A stretch of 64,000 bases of DNA, from the NCBI RefSeq assembly GCF_029227915.1, contig NC_079885.1, positions 27,469,001 to 27,533,000 of the forward strand, in the 5' to 3' direction. Under the pieces are notes generated by a model, which worked only from the letters and a program-made list of their open reading frames with translations, made no database searches and had not been told where the DNA came from. Positions 38,001-51,019 of the stretch are shown piece by piece; the first letter of the stretch is position 1, and each line of letters opens with the position of its first letter. The translations under genes and the position numbers were made by a program. This DNA comes from Hydractinia symbiolongicarpus. Taxonomy: Eukaryota > Cnidaria > Hydrozoa > Anthoathecata > Hydractiniidae.

Positions 38001-40569
38001 TGACGCAACCGTTGTAACTCAAACGGATTGACACCGTTAGAAAGTCAATGAAATGGAGTTTTTGAAACTGTCGCTATTTCTTCAGCGCGAACTAACAGCT
38101 AGGATTGGTCCTACAGTAAAAAATGACTTATTTATCTTAATTTTTTAATAAAGTGCTACCACAGCGCCCAGTGCAATCGCTGAGTTCCGGCGTCAAATTA
38201 GGAAGAATGTTATATCTTGGTGTCCAATTGTCTCATTTATCACATTTATAAGGTCAAAGTCCAAAATCAGTTCAATTATGTCCCACAGTCAAACGTTTCA
38301 TTGTTAAAAGCGATGGAACCTAGTAATATGCGATTACTATCGCTAAATACATGTTGGTACGAGTATGTGACGCAACTGTTGTAACTGAAGCAGATTGATA
38401 CCGTTAGAAATTCAATGAAATGCAGTTTTTGAAACTGTCGCTATTTCTTCAGCGCGCGATAGCGGCTAGGATTGGTCCCACAGTAAAGAATGACTTATTT
38501 ATCTAAATTTTTAAATGAAGCGCCACCACAGCGACCAATGAAATCTCTGAGTTCCGGCAATCATGTCAAATTAAGAAGATTGTTATTTCTTGTAGTCATA
38601 ATGGTTCATTTATCACATTTATAAGGTCTAAATCCAAAGTCAGTTCAAGTAAGTGCCACAGTCTATCGTTTCACTGTTAAAAGCGATACAACAGAGTGAT
38701 ATCGGAAAAAAATCACTAAATACATGTTGGTACGAATGTGTGACGCAACCGTTGTAACTCAAACGGATTGACACCGTTAAAAAGTCAATGAAATGTAGTT
38801 TCTGAAACTGTCGCTATTTCTTCAGCCCGAACTAACAGCTAGGATTGGTCCTACAGTAAAAAATGACTTATTTATCTTAATTTTTTAATAAAGTGCTACC
38901 ACAGCGCCCAGTGCAATTGCTGAGTTCCGGCGTCAAATTAAGAGGAATGTTATATCTTGGTGTCCAATTGTCTCATTTATCACATTTATAAGGTCAAAGT
39001 CCAAAATCAGTTCAATTATGTCCCACAGTCAAACGTTTCATTGTTAAAAGCGATGGAACCTAGTAATATGCGAATACTATCGCTAAATACATGTTGGTAC
39101 GAGTATGTGACGCAACTGTTGTAACTGAAGTGGATTGATACCGTTAGAAATTCAATGAAATGTAGTTTTTCAAACTGTCGCTATTTCTTCAGCGCGCGAT
39201 AACGGCTAGGATTGGTCCCACAGTAAAGAATGACTTATTTATCTAAATTTTTAAATGAAGCGCCACCAAAGCGACCAATGTAATCTCTGAGTTCCGGCAA
39301 TCACGTCAAATTTAGAAGAATGTTATTTCTTGGTGTCCAATTGTCTCATTTATCACATTTATCAGGTCACAGTCCAAAGTTAGTTCAATTAAGTCCCGCA
39401 GTCAATCGTTTCACTGTTAAAAGCGATGCAACCTAGTAATATCAGAAGAATATCGCTAAATACATGTTGGTACGAATATGTGACGCAACTGTTGTAACAG
39501 AAGCGGATTGATACCGTTAAAAAGTCAATGAAATGTAGTTTTTGAAACTGTCGCTATTTCTTCAGCGCGAACTAACAGCTAGGATTGGTCCTACAGTAAA
39601 AAATGACTTATTTATCTTAATTTTTTAATAAAGTGCTACCACAGCGCCCAGTGCAATCGCTGAGTTCCGGCGTCAAATTAAGAAGAATGTTATATCTTGG
39701 TGTCCAATTGTCTCATTTATCACATTTATAAGGTCAAAGTCCAAAATCAGTTCAATTATGTCCCACAGTCAAACGTTTCATTGTTAAAAGCGATGGAACC
39801 TAGTAATATGCGATTACTATCGCTAAATACATGTTGGTACGAGTATGTGACGCAACTGTTGTAACTGAAGCAGATTGATACCGTTAGAAATTCAATGAAA
39901 TGCAGTTTTTGAAACTGTCGCTATTTCTTCAGCGCGCGATAGCGGCTAGGATTGGTCCCACAGTAAAGAATGACTTATTTATCTAAATTTTTAAATGAAG
40001 CGCCACCACAGCGACCAATGAAATCTCTGAGTTCCGGCAATCATGTCAAATTAAGAAGATTGTTATTTCTTGTAGTCATAATGGTTCATTTATCACATTT
40101 ATAAGGTCTAAATCCAAAGTCAGTTCAAGTAAGTGCCACAGTCTATCGTTTCACTGTTAAAAGCGATACAACAGAGTGATATCGGAAAAAAATCACTAAA
40201 TACATGTTGGTACGAATGTGTGACGCAACCGTTGTAACTCAAACGGATTGACACCGTTAAAAAGTCAATGAAATGTAGTTTCTGAAACTGTCGCTATTTC
40301 TTCAGCCCGAACTAACAGCTAGGATTGGTCCTACAGTAAAAAATGACTTATTTATCTTAATTTTTTAATAAAGTGCTACCACAGCGCCCAGTGCAATTGC
40401 TGAGTTCCGGCGTCAAATTAAGAGGAATGTTATATCTTGGTGTCCAATTGTCTCATTTATCACATTTATAAGGTCAAAGTCCAAAATCAGTTCAATTATG
40501 TCCCACAGTCAAACGTTTCATTGTTAAAAGCGATACAACAGAGTGATATCGGAAAAAAATCACTAAATA
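35023..40569 (-). repeat. 740-bp dimer zone organised into 1,480- and 2,220-bp higher-order repeats
   Basis: Fifteen monomers alternate 367 and 373 bp without exception (35023, 35390, 35763, 36130, 36503, 36870, 37243, 37610, 37983, 38350, 38723, 39090, 39463, 39830, 40203). Blocks starting at 36130, 38350 and 39830 are near-identical and share gaagcagattg and agaagattgttatttc, with offsets of 2,220 and 1,480 bp (three and two dimers). The dimer is therefore the unit of exchange here. The third block is cut at about 40532, where the sequence switches to a cgatacaacagagtg monomer. Confidence 0.9.
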
Positions 40570-41091
40570 CATGTTGGTACGAATGTGTGACGCAACCGTT
40601 GTAACTCAAACGGATTGACACCGTTAGAAAGTCTATGAAATGGAGTTTTTGAAACTGTCTCTATATCTTCAGCGCGCGATAACGGCTAGGATTGCTCCCA
40701 CAGTAAAGAATGGCTTATTTATCTAAATTTTTAACGGAAGCGTTACCACAGAGCCTAATGTAATCGCTGAATTCCAGCAATCATGTCAAATTAAGAAGAA
40801 TGTTATTCCTTGGAGACCAATTGGCTCATTTATCACATTAATAAGGTCAGAGTCCAGAATCAGTTCAATTAATTCCCACAGTCAATCGTTTCACTGTTAA
40901 AAGGGATACAACTTAGTAATATCGGAAGAAAATCACTAAATACATGTTGGTACGAATATGTGACGCAACCGTTGTAACTCAAAGGGATTGACACCATTAG
41001 AAAGTCAATGAAATTTAGTTTGTGAAACTGTCTCTATTTCTTCAGCGCGCGATAACGGCTAGGATGGGTCCCACAGTAAAAAATGACTTAT
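40570..41091 (-). repeat. Full-length monomers to the left of the slipped junction
   Basis: The monomer at 40570 and the start of that at 40943 match 33905-34277 (offset about 6,666 bp) and 28707-29080. They are ordinary satellite with nothing else visible. The monomer at 40943 ends abruptly at the 25-bp slip described next. Confidence 0.85.
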
Positions 41092-41141
41092 TTATCTTAC
41101 TTTTTAAATAAAGCGCTTATCTAAATTTTTAAATGAAGCGC
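41092..41141 (-). repeat. Out-of-register junction: 25-bp imperfect direct duplication inside a 398-bp monomer
   Basis: The spacing from 40943 to 41341 is 398 bp, the only value outside 367-376 bp in the window. The excess is a 25-bp block present twice: 41092-41116 (ttatcttactttttaaataaagcgc) is followed by 41117-41141 (ttatctaaatttttaaatgaagcgc). The first belongs to the cttactttttaaataaag subtype, which elsewhere continues with taccacagcgcc. The second belongs to the ctaaatttttaaatgaag subtype, which elsewhere is preceded by gacttatt. This is a join between two different monomers at slightly shifted phase, with about a 1-base overlap (t), rather than a slippage of one sequence. Confidence 0.9.
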
Positions 41142-43571
41142 CACCAAAGCGACCAATGTAATCTCTGAGTTCCGGCAATCACGTCAAATTTAGAAGAATG
41201 TTATTTCTTGGTGTCCAATTGTCTCATTTATCACATTTATCAGGTCACAGTCCAAAGTTAGTTTAATTAAGTCCCGCAGTCAATCGTTTCACTGTTAAAA
41301 GCGATGCAACCTAGTAATATCAGAAGAATATCGCTAAATACATGTTGGTACGAATATGTGATGCAACTGTTGTAACAGAAGCGGATTGATACCGTTAAAA
41401 AGTCAATGAAATGTAGTTTTTGAAACTGTCGCTATTTCTTCAGCGCGAACTAACAGCTAGGATTGGTCCTACAGTAAAAATGACTTATTTATCTTAATTT
41501 TTTAATAAAGTGCTACTACATCGCCCAGTGTTATCGCTGAGTTCCAGCAATCATGTGAAATTAAGAAGGATGTTATTTCTTATAGTCAAACTGGCTCATT
41601 TACCGCATTTATAAGATCAAAGTCCAAAATCAGTTCAATTAAGTCCCACAGTCAAACGTTTCAATGTTAAAAGCGATGGAACCTAGTAATATGCGAATAC
41701 TATCGCTAAATACATGTTGATGCGCGTATGTGACGCAACTGTTGAGACTGAAGCGGATTGATACCGTTAGAAAGTCAATGAAATGTAGTTTGTGAAACTG
41801 TCGCTATTTCTTCAGCGCGCGATAACGGCTAGGATTGGTCCCACTGTAAAGAATGACTTATTTATCTAAATTTTTCAATGAAGCACCACCACAGCGACCA
41901 ATGTAATCTCTGAGTTCCGGCAATCACGTCAAATTTAGAAGAATGTTATTTCTTGGTGTCCAATTGTCTCATTTATCACATTTATCAGGTCACAGTCCAA
42001 AGTTAGTTCAATTAAGTCCCGCAGTCAATCGTTTCACTGTTAAAAGCGATGCAACCTATTAATATCGGAAGAATATCGCTAAATACATGTTGATACGAAT
42101 ATGTGACGCAACTGTTGTAACTGAAGCGGATTGATACCGTTGAAAAGTCAATAAAATGTAGTTTTTGAAACTGTCGGTATTTCTTCAGCGCGAACTAACG
42201 GCTAGGATTGGTCCTACAGTAAAAAATGACTTATTTACCTTAATTTTTTAATAAAGCGCCAACACAGCGACCAATGTAATCTCTGAGTTCCGGCAATCAC
42301 GTCAAATTTAGAAGAATGTTATTTCTTGGTGTCCAATTGTCTCATTTATCACATTTATCAGGTCACAGTCCAAAGTTAGTTCAATTAAGTCCCGCAGTCA
42401 ATCGTTTTACTGTTAAAAGCGATGCAACCTAGTAATATCAGAAGAATATCGCTAAATACATGTTGGTGCGAATATGTGACGCAACTGTTGTAACTGAAGC
42501 GGATTGATACCGTTAAAAAGTCAATGAAATGTAGTTTTTGAAACTGTCGCTATTTCTTCAGCCCGAACTAACAGCTAGGATTGGTCCTACAGTAAAAAAT
42601 GACTTATTTATCTTAATTTTTTAATAAAGTGCTACTACAGCGCCCAGTGCAATCGCTGAGTTCCGGCGTCAAATTAAGAGGAATGTTATATCTTGGTGTC
42701 CAATTGTCTCATTTATCACATTTATAAGGTCAAAGTCCAAAATCAGTTCAATTATGTCCCACCGTCAAACGTTTCATTGTTAAAAGCGATGGAACCTAGT
42801 AATATGCGAATACTATCGCTAAATACATGTTGGTACGAGTATGTGACGCAACTGTTGTAACTGAAGCGGATTGATACCGTTAGAAAGTCAATGAAATGCA
42901 GTTTTTGAAATTGTCGCTATTTCTTCAGCGCGCGATAACGGCTAGGATTGGTCCCACAGTAAAGAATGACTTATTTATCTAAATTTTTAAATGAAGCGCC
43001 ACCACAGCGACCAATGTAATCTCTGAGTTCCGGCAATCACGTCAAATTTAGAAGAATGTTATTTCTTGGTGTCCAATTGTCTCATTTATCACATTTATCA
43101 GGTCACAGTCCAAAGTTAGTTCAATTAAGTCCCGCAGTCAATCGTTTCACTGTTAAAAGCGATGCAACCTAGTAATATCAGAAGAATATCGCTAAATACA
43201 TGTTGGTACGAATATGTGACGCAACTGTTGTAACTGAAGCGGATTGATACCGTTATAAAGTCAATGAAATGTAGTTTTTGAAACTGTCGCTATTTCTTCA
43301 GCGCGAACTAACGGCTAGGATTGGTCCTACAGTAAAAAATGACTTATTTATCTTAATTTTTTAATAAAGTGCTACTACATCGCCCAGTGTTATCGCTGAG
43401 TTCCAGCAATCATGTGAAATTAAGAAGGATGTTATTTCTTATAGTCAAACTGGCTCATTTACCGCATTTATAAGGTCAAACTCCAAAATCAGTTCAATTA
43501 AGTCCCACAGTCAAACGTTTCACTGTTAAAAGCGATGGAACCTAGTAATATGCGAATACTATCGCTAAATA
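41142..43571 (-). repeat. Mixed monomers with blocks shared with 30.9-32 kb
   Basis: Phase points are 41341, 41713, 42086, 42459, 42826 and 43199. From 41713 to about 42826 the block matches 30939-32052 at 10,774 bp. One monomer (41341) is a base short in its A-run (cagtaaaaatgac). There are no foreign sequences. Confidence 0.85.
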
Positions 43572-45436
43572 CATGTTGATGCGCGTATGTGACGCAACTG
43601 TTGAAACTGAAGCGGATTGATACCGTTAGAAAGTCAATGAAATGTAGTTTTTGAAACTGTCGCTATTTCTTCAGCGCGCGATAACGGCTAGGATTGGTCC
43701 CACTGTAAAGAATGACTTATTTATCTAAATTTTTCAATGAAGCACCACCACAGCGACCAATGTAATCTCTGAGTTCCGGCAATCACGTCAAATTTAGAAG
43801 AATGTTATTTCTTGGTGTCCAATTGTCTCATTTATCACATTTATCAGGTCACAGTCCAAAGTTAGTTCAATTAAGTCCCGCAGTCAATCGTTTCACTGTT
43901 AAAAGCGATGCAACCTATTAATATCGGAAGAATATCGCTAAATACATGTTGGTACGAATATGTGACGCAACTGTTGTAACTGAAGCGGATTGATACCGTT
44001 ATAAAGTCAATGAAATGTAGTTTTTGAAACTGTCGCTATTTCTTCAGCGCGAACTAACGGCTAGGATTGGTCCTACAGTAAAAATTGACTTATTTATCTT
44101 AATTTTTTAATAAAGTGCTACTACATCGCCCAGTGTTATCGCTGAGTTCCAGCAATCATGTGAAATTAAGAAGGATGTTATTTCTTATAGTCAAACTGGC
44201 TCATTTACCGCATTTATAAGGTCAAAGTCCAAAATCAGTTCAATTAAGTCCCACAGTCAAACGTTTCACTGTTAAAAGCGATGGAACCTAGTAATATGCG
44301 AATACTATCGCTAAATACATGTTGATGCGCGTATGTGACGCAACTGTTGAAACTGAAGCGGATTGATACCGTTAGAAAGTCAATGAAATGTAGTTTTTGA
44401 AACTGTCGCTATTTCTTCAGCGCGCGATAACGGCTAGGATTGGTCCCACTGTAAAGAATGACTTATTTATCTAAATTTTTCAATGAAGCACCACCACAGC
44501 GACCAATGTAATCTCTGAGTTCCGGCAATCACGTCAAATTTAGAAGAATGTTATTTCTTGGTGTCCAATTGTCTCATTTATCACATTTATCAGGTCACAG
44601 TCCAAAGTTAGTTCAATTAAGTCCCGCAGTCAATCGTTTCACTGTTAAAAGCGATGCAACCTATTAATATCGGAAGAATATCGCTAAATACATGTTGATA
44701 CGAATATGTGACGCAACTGTTGTAACTGAAGCGGATTGATACCGTTAAAAAGTCAATGAAATGTAGTTTTTGAAACTGTCGCTATTTCTTCAGCCCGAAC
44801 TAACAGCTAGGATTGGTCCTACAGTAAAAAATGACTTATTTATCTTAATTTTTTAATAAAGTGCTACTACATCGCCCAGTGTTATCGCTGAGTTCCAGCA
44901 ATCATGTGAAATTAAGAAGGATGTTATTTCTTTTAGTCAAACTGGCTCATTTACCGCATTTATAAGGTCAAAGTCCAAAATCAGTTCAATTAAGTCCCAC
45001 AGTCAAACGTTTCACTGTTAAAAGCGATGGAACCTAGTAATATGCGAATACTATCGCTAAATACATGTTGATGCGAGTATGTGACGCAACTGTTGAAACT
45101 GAAGCGGATTGATACCGTTAGAAAGTCAATGAAATGTAGTTTTTGAAACTGTCGCTATTTCTTCAGCGCGCGATAACGGCTAGGATTGGTCCCACTGTAA
45201 AGAATGACTTATTTATCTAAATTTTTCAATGAAGCACCACCACAGCGACCAATGTAATCTCTGAGTTCCGGCAATCACGTCAAATTTAGAAGAATGTTAT
45301 TTCTTGGTGTCCAATTGTCTCATTTATCACATTTATCAGGTCACAGTCCAAAGTTAGTTCAATTAAGTCCCGCAGTCAATCGTTTCACTGTTAAAAGCGA
45401 TGCAACCTATTAATATCGGAAGAATATCGCTAAATA
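43572..45436 (-). repeat. 746-bp dimer repeat, about 2.5 units
   Basis: Monomers with ttgatgcg and cccactgtaaag at 43572, 44318 and 45064 alternate with monomers carrying cctattaatatcgg at 43945, 44691 and 45437. All spacings are 373 bp, so this dimer lacks the 6-bp deletion of the 740-bp dimers. The units differ in the second member: gttataaag at 43945, gttaaaaag and gcccgaac at 44691. Confidence 0.88.
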
Positions 45437-48414
45437 CATGTTGATACGAATATGTGACGCAACTGTTGTAACTGAAGCGGATTGATACCGTTAAAAAGTC
45501 AATGAAATGTAGTTTTTGAAACTGTCGCTATTTCTTCACCGCGAACTAACGGCTAGGATTGGTCCTACAGTAAAAAATGACTTATTTATCTTAATTTTTT
45601 AATAAAGTGCTACCACAGCTCCCAATGTAATCGCTGAGTTCCAGCAATCATGTGAAATTAAGAAGGATGTTATTTCTTATAGTCAAACTGGCTCATTCAC
45701 CGCATTTATCAGGTCAAAGTCGAAAATCAGTTCAATTAAGTCCCACAGTCTAACGTTTCACTGTTAATGCGATGGAACCTAGTAATATGCGAATACTATC
45801 GCTAAATACATGTTGGTACGAGTATGTGACGCAACTTTTGTAACTGAAGCGGAATGATACCGTTAGAAAGTCAATGAAATGTAGTTTTTGAAACTGTCGC
45901 TATTTCTTCAGCGCGCGACAACGACTAGGATTGGTCCCACAGTAAAGAATGACTTATTTATGTAAATTTTTATATGAAGCGCTACCACAGCGACCAATGT
46001 AATATCTGAGTTCCGGCAATCACGTCAAATTTTGAAGAATGTTATTTCTTGGTGTCCAATTGTCTCATTTAACACATTTATCAGGTCACAGTCCAAAGTT
46101 AGTTCAATTAAGTCCCGCAGTCAATCGTTTCACTGTTAAAAGCGATGCAACCTAGTAATATCAGAAAAAATATCGCTAAAAACATGTTGGTACGAATATG
46201 TGACGCAACTGTTGTAACTGAAGCGGATTGATACCGTTAGAAAGTCAATGAAATGTAGCTTTTGAAACTGTCGCTATTTCTTTAGCGCACGATAAGGGCC
46301 AGGATTGGTCCCACGGTAAGAAAAGACTTATTCATCTAAACTTTTTAATAAAGCGCTACCACAGAGCCTAATGTAATCGCTGAGTTCCAGTAATCATGTC
46401 AAATTAAGAAAAATGTTATTTCTTGTAGTCATAATGGCTCATTTATCACATTTATAAGGTCATAATCCAAAATCAGGTCAAGTAAGTGCCACAGTCTATC
46501 GTTTCACTGTTAAAAGCGATGGAACCTAGTAATATGCGAATACTATCGCTAAATACATGTTGATACGAGTATGTGACGCAACTGTTGTAACTGAAGCGGA
46601 TTGATACCGTTACAAAGTCAATGAAATGTAGTTTTTGAAACTGTCGCTATTTCTTCAGCGCGCGATAACGGCTAGGATTGGTCCCACTGTAAAGAATGAC
46701 TTATTTATCTAAATTTTTAAATGAAGCACCACCACAGCGACCAATGTAATCTCTGAGTTCCGGCAATCACGTCAAATTTAGAAGAATGTTATTTCTTGGT
46801 GTCCAATTGCCTCATTTATCACATTTATCAGGTCACAGTCCAAAGTTAGTTCAATTAAGTCCCGCAGTCAATCGTTTTACTGTTAAAAGCGATGCAACCT
46901 AGTAATATCAGAAGAATATCGTTAAATACATGTTGGTACGAATATGTGACGCAACTGTTGTAACTGAAGCGGATTGATACTGTTAAAAAGTCAATGAAAT
47001 GTAGTTTTTGAAACTGTCGCTATTTCTTCAGCGCGAACTAACAGCTAGGATTGGTCCTACAGTAAAAAATGACTTATTTATCTTAATTTTTTAATAAAGT
47101 GCTACCACAGCGCCCAGTGCAATCACTGAGTTCCGGCGTCAAATTAAGAAGAATGTTTTATCTTGGTGTCCAATTGTCTCATTTATCACATTTATAAGGT
47201 CAAAGTCCAAAATCAGTTCAATTATGTCCCACAGTCAATCGTTTCATTGTTAAAAGCGATGGAACCTAGTAATATCAGAAGAATATCGCTAAATACATGT
47301 TGATACGAATATGTGACGCAACTGTTGTAGCTGAAACGGATTGATACCGTTAAAAAGTCAATGAAATATAGTTTTTGAAACTGTCGCTATTTCTTCAGCG
47401 CACGATAACGGCTAGGATTGGTCCCACAGTAAAGAATGACTTATTTATCTAAATTTTTAAATGAAGCGCCACCACAGCGACCAATGTAATTTCTGAGTTC
47501 CGGCAATCACGTGAAATTTAGAAGAATGTTATTTCTTGGTGTCCAATTGTCTCATTTATCACATTTATCAGGTCACAGTCCAAAGTTAGTTCAATTAAGT
47601 CCCGCAGTCAATCGTTTCACTGTTAAAAGCGATGCAACCTAGTAATATCAGAAGAATATCGCTAAATACATGTTGGTACGAATATGTGACGCAACTGTTA
47701 TAACTGAAGCGGATTGATACCGTTATAAAGTCAATGAAATGTAGTTTTTGAAACTGTCGCTATTTCTTCAGCGCGAACTAACGGCTAGGATTGGTCCTAC
47801 AGTAAAAAATGACTTATTTATCTTAATTTTTTAATAAAGTGCTACTACAGCGCCCAGTGTAATCGCTGAGTTCCAGCAATCATGTGAAATTAAGAAGGAT
47901 GTTATTTCTTATAGTCAAACTGGCTCATTTACCGCATTTATAAGGTCAAAGTCCAAAATCAGTTCAATTAAGTCCCACAGTCAAACGTTTCACTGTTAAA
48001 AGCGATGGAACCTAGTAATATGCGAATACTATCGCTAAATACATGTTGGTACGAGTATGTGACGCAACTGTTGTAACTGAAGCGGATTGATACCGTTAGA
48101 AAGTCAATGAAATGTAGTTTTTGAAACTGTCGCTATTTCTTCAGCGCGCGATAACGGCTAGGATTGGTCTCACAGTAAAGAATGACTTATTTATCTAAAT
48201 TTTTAAATGAAGCGCCACCACAGCGACCAATGTAATCTCTGAGTTCCGGCAATCACGTCAAATTTAGAAGAATGTTATTTCTTGGTGTCCAATTGTCTCA
48301 TTTATCACATTTATCAGGTCACAGTCCAAAGTTAGTTCAATTAAGTACCGCAGTCAATCGTTTCACTGTTAAAAGCGATGCAACCTAGTAATATCAGAAG
48401 AATATCGCTAAATA
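45437..48414 (-). repeat. Eight-monomer higher-order repeat (2,978 bp), copy 1
   Basis: Members start at 45437, 45809, 46183, 46556, 46929, 47296, 47669 and 48042. Diagnostic members are cttcaccgcgaac (45437), caacttttgtaac with cgcgacaac (45809), the divergent gcgcacgataagg monomer whose block begins at 46285, gttacaaagtc (46556), and ggtctcacag (48042). The offset to the next copy is 2,978 bp. Confidence 0.92.
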
Positions 48415-51019
48415 CATGTTGATACGAATATGTGACGCAACTGTTGTAACTGAAGCGGATTGATACCGTTAAAAAGTCAATGAAATGTAGTTTTTGAAAC
48501 TGTCGCTATTTCTTCACCGCGAACTAACGGCTAGGATTGGTCCTACAGTAAAAAATGACTTATTTATCTTAATTTTTTAATAAAGTGCTACCACAGCTCC
48601 CAATGTAATCGCTGAGTTCCAGCAATCATGTGAAATTAAGAAGGATGTTATTTCTTATAGTCAAACTGGCTCATTCACCGCATTTATCAGGTCAAAGTCG
48701 AAAATCAGTTCAATTAAGTCCCACAGTCTAACGTTTCACTGTTAATGCGATGAAACCTAGTAATATGCGAATACTATCGCTAAATACATGTTGGTACGAG
48801 TATGTGACGCAACTTTTGTAACTGAAGCGGAATGATACCGTTAGAAAGTCAATGAAATGTAGTTTTTGAAACTGTCGCTATTTCTTCAGCGCGCGACAAC
48901 GGCTAGGATTGGTCCCACAGTAAAGAATGACTTATTTATGTAAATTTTTATATGAAGCGCTACCACAGCGACCAATGTAATATCTGAGTTCCGGCAATCA
49001 CGTCAAATTTTGAAGAATGTTATTTCTTGGTGTCCAATTGTCTCATTTATCACATTTATCAGGTCACAGTCCAAAGTTAGTTCAATTAAGTCCCGCAGTC
49101 AATCGTTTCACTGTTAAAAGCGATGCAACCTAGTAATATCAGAAAAAATATCGCTAAAAACATGTTGGTACGAATATGTGACGCAACTGTTGTAACTGAA
49201 GCGGATTGATACCGTTAGAAAGTCAATGAAATGTAGCTTTTGAAACTGTCGCTATTTCTTTAGCGCACGATAAGGGCCAGGATTGGTCCCACGGTAGAAA
49301 AAGACTTATTCATCTAAACTTTTTAATAAAGCGCTACCACAGAGCCTAATGTAATCGCTGAGTTCCAGTAATCATGTCAAATTAAGAAAAATGTTATTTC
49401 TTGTAGTCATAATGGCTCATTTATCACATTTATAAGGTCATAATCCAAAATCAGGTCAAGTAAGTGCCACAGTCTATCGTTTCACTGTTAAAAGCGATGG
49501 AACCTAGTAATATGCGAATACTATCGCTAAATACATGTTGATACGAGTATGTGACGCAACTGTTGTAACTGAAGCGGATTGATACCGTTACAAAGTCAAT
49601 GAAATGTAGTTTTTGAAACTGTCGCTATTTCTTCAGCGCGCGATAACGGCTAGGATTGGTCCCACTGTAAAGAATGACTTATTTATCTAAATTTTTAAAT
49701 GAAGCACCACCACAGCGACCAATGTAATCTCTGAGTTCCGGCAATCACGTCAAATTTAGAAGAATGTTATTTCTTGGTGTCCAATTGCCTCATTTATCAC
49801 ATTTATCAGGTCACAGTCCAAAGTTAGTTCAATTAAGTCCCGCAGTCAATCGTTTTACTGTTAAAAGCGATGCAACCTAGTAATATCAGAAGAATATCGC
49901 TAAATACATGTTGGTACGAATATGTGACGCAACTGTTGTAACTGAAGCGAATTGATACCGTTAAAAAGTTAATGAAATGTAGTTTTTGAAACTGTCGCTA
50001 TTTCTTCAGCGCGAACTAACAGCTAGGATTGGTCCTACAGTAAAAAATGACTTATTTATCTTAATTTTTTAATAAAGTGCTACCACAGCGCCCAGTGCAA
50101 TCGCTGAGTTCCGGCGTCAAATTAAGAAGAATGTTTTATCTTGGTGTCCAATTGTCTCATTTATCACATTTATAAGGTCAAAGTCCAAAATCAGTTCAAT
50201 TATGTCCCACAGTCAAACGTTTCATTGTTAAAAGCGATGGAACCTAGTAATATCAGAAGAATATCGCTAAATACATGTTGATACGAATATGTGACGCAAC
50301 TGTTGTAGCTGAAACGGATTGATACCGTTAAAAAGTCAATGAAATATAGTTTTTGAAACTGTCGCTATTTCTTCAGCGCACGATAACGGCTAGGATTGGT
50401 CCCACAGTAAAGAATGACTTATTTATCTAAATTTTTAAATGAAGCGCCACCACAGCGACCAATGTAATCTCTGAGTTCCGGCAATCACGTCAAATTTAGA
50501 AGAATGTTATTTCTTGGTGTCCAATTGTCTCATTTATCACATTTATCAGGTCACAGTCCAAAGTTAGTTCAATTAAGTCCCGCAGTCAATCGTTTCACTG
50601 TTAAAAGCGATGCAACCTAGTAATATCAGAAGAATATCGCTAAATACATGTTGGTACGAATATGTGACGCAACTGTTATAACTGAAGCGGATTGATACCG
50701 TTATAAAGTCAATGAAATGTAGTTTTTGAAACTGTCGCTATTTCTTCAGCGCGAACTAACGGCTAGGATTGGTCCTACAGTAAAAAATGACTTATTTATC
50801 TTAATTTTTTAATAAAGTGCTACTACAGCGCCCAGTGTAATCGCTGAGTTCCAGCAATCATGTGAAATTAAGAAGGATGTTATTTCTTATAGTCAAACTG
50901 GCTCATTTACCGCATTTATAAGGTCAAAGTCGAAAATCAGTTCAATTAAGTCCCACAGTCTAACGTTTCACTGTTGAAAGCGATACAACATAGTAATATC
51001 GGAAAAAAATCACTAAATA
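48415..51019 (-). repeat. Same higher-order repeat, copy 2, with seven members
   Basis: Members at 48415, 48787, 49161, 49534, 49907, 50274 and 50647 pair with the first seven members of the previous copy. The eighth (ggtctcacag type) is missing and is replaced from about 50990 by a monomer with gatacaacatagtaatatcgg (phase 51020). The gcgcacgataagg block starts at 49263. It has a local rearrangement of bases (cggtagaaaaag where copy 1 has cggtaagaaaag). Confidence 0.9.

Noticed and set aside
46285-46365. gcgcacgataagg block as an inserted foreign element
   Set aside because: Its flanks and length align with normal monomers base for base. It is a diverged monomer subtype that was amplified with its HOR (also at 49263, 51870, 54483, 57098, 60075).
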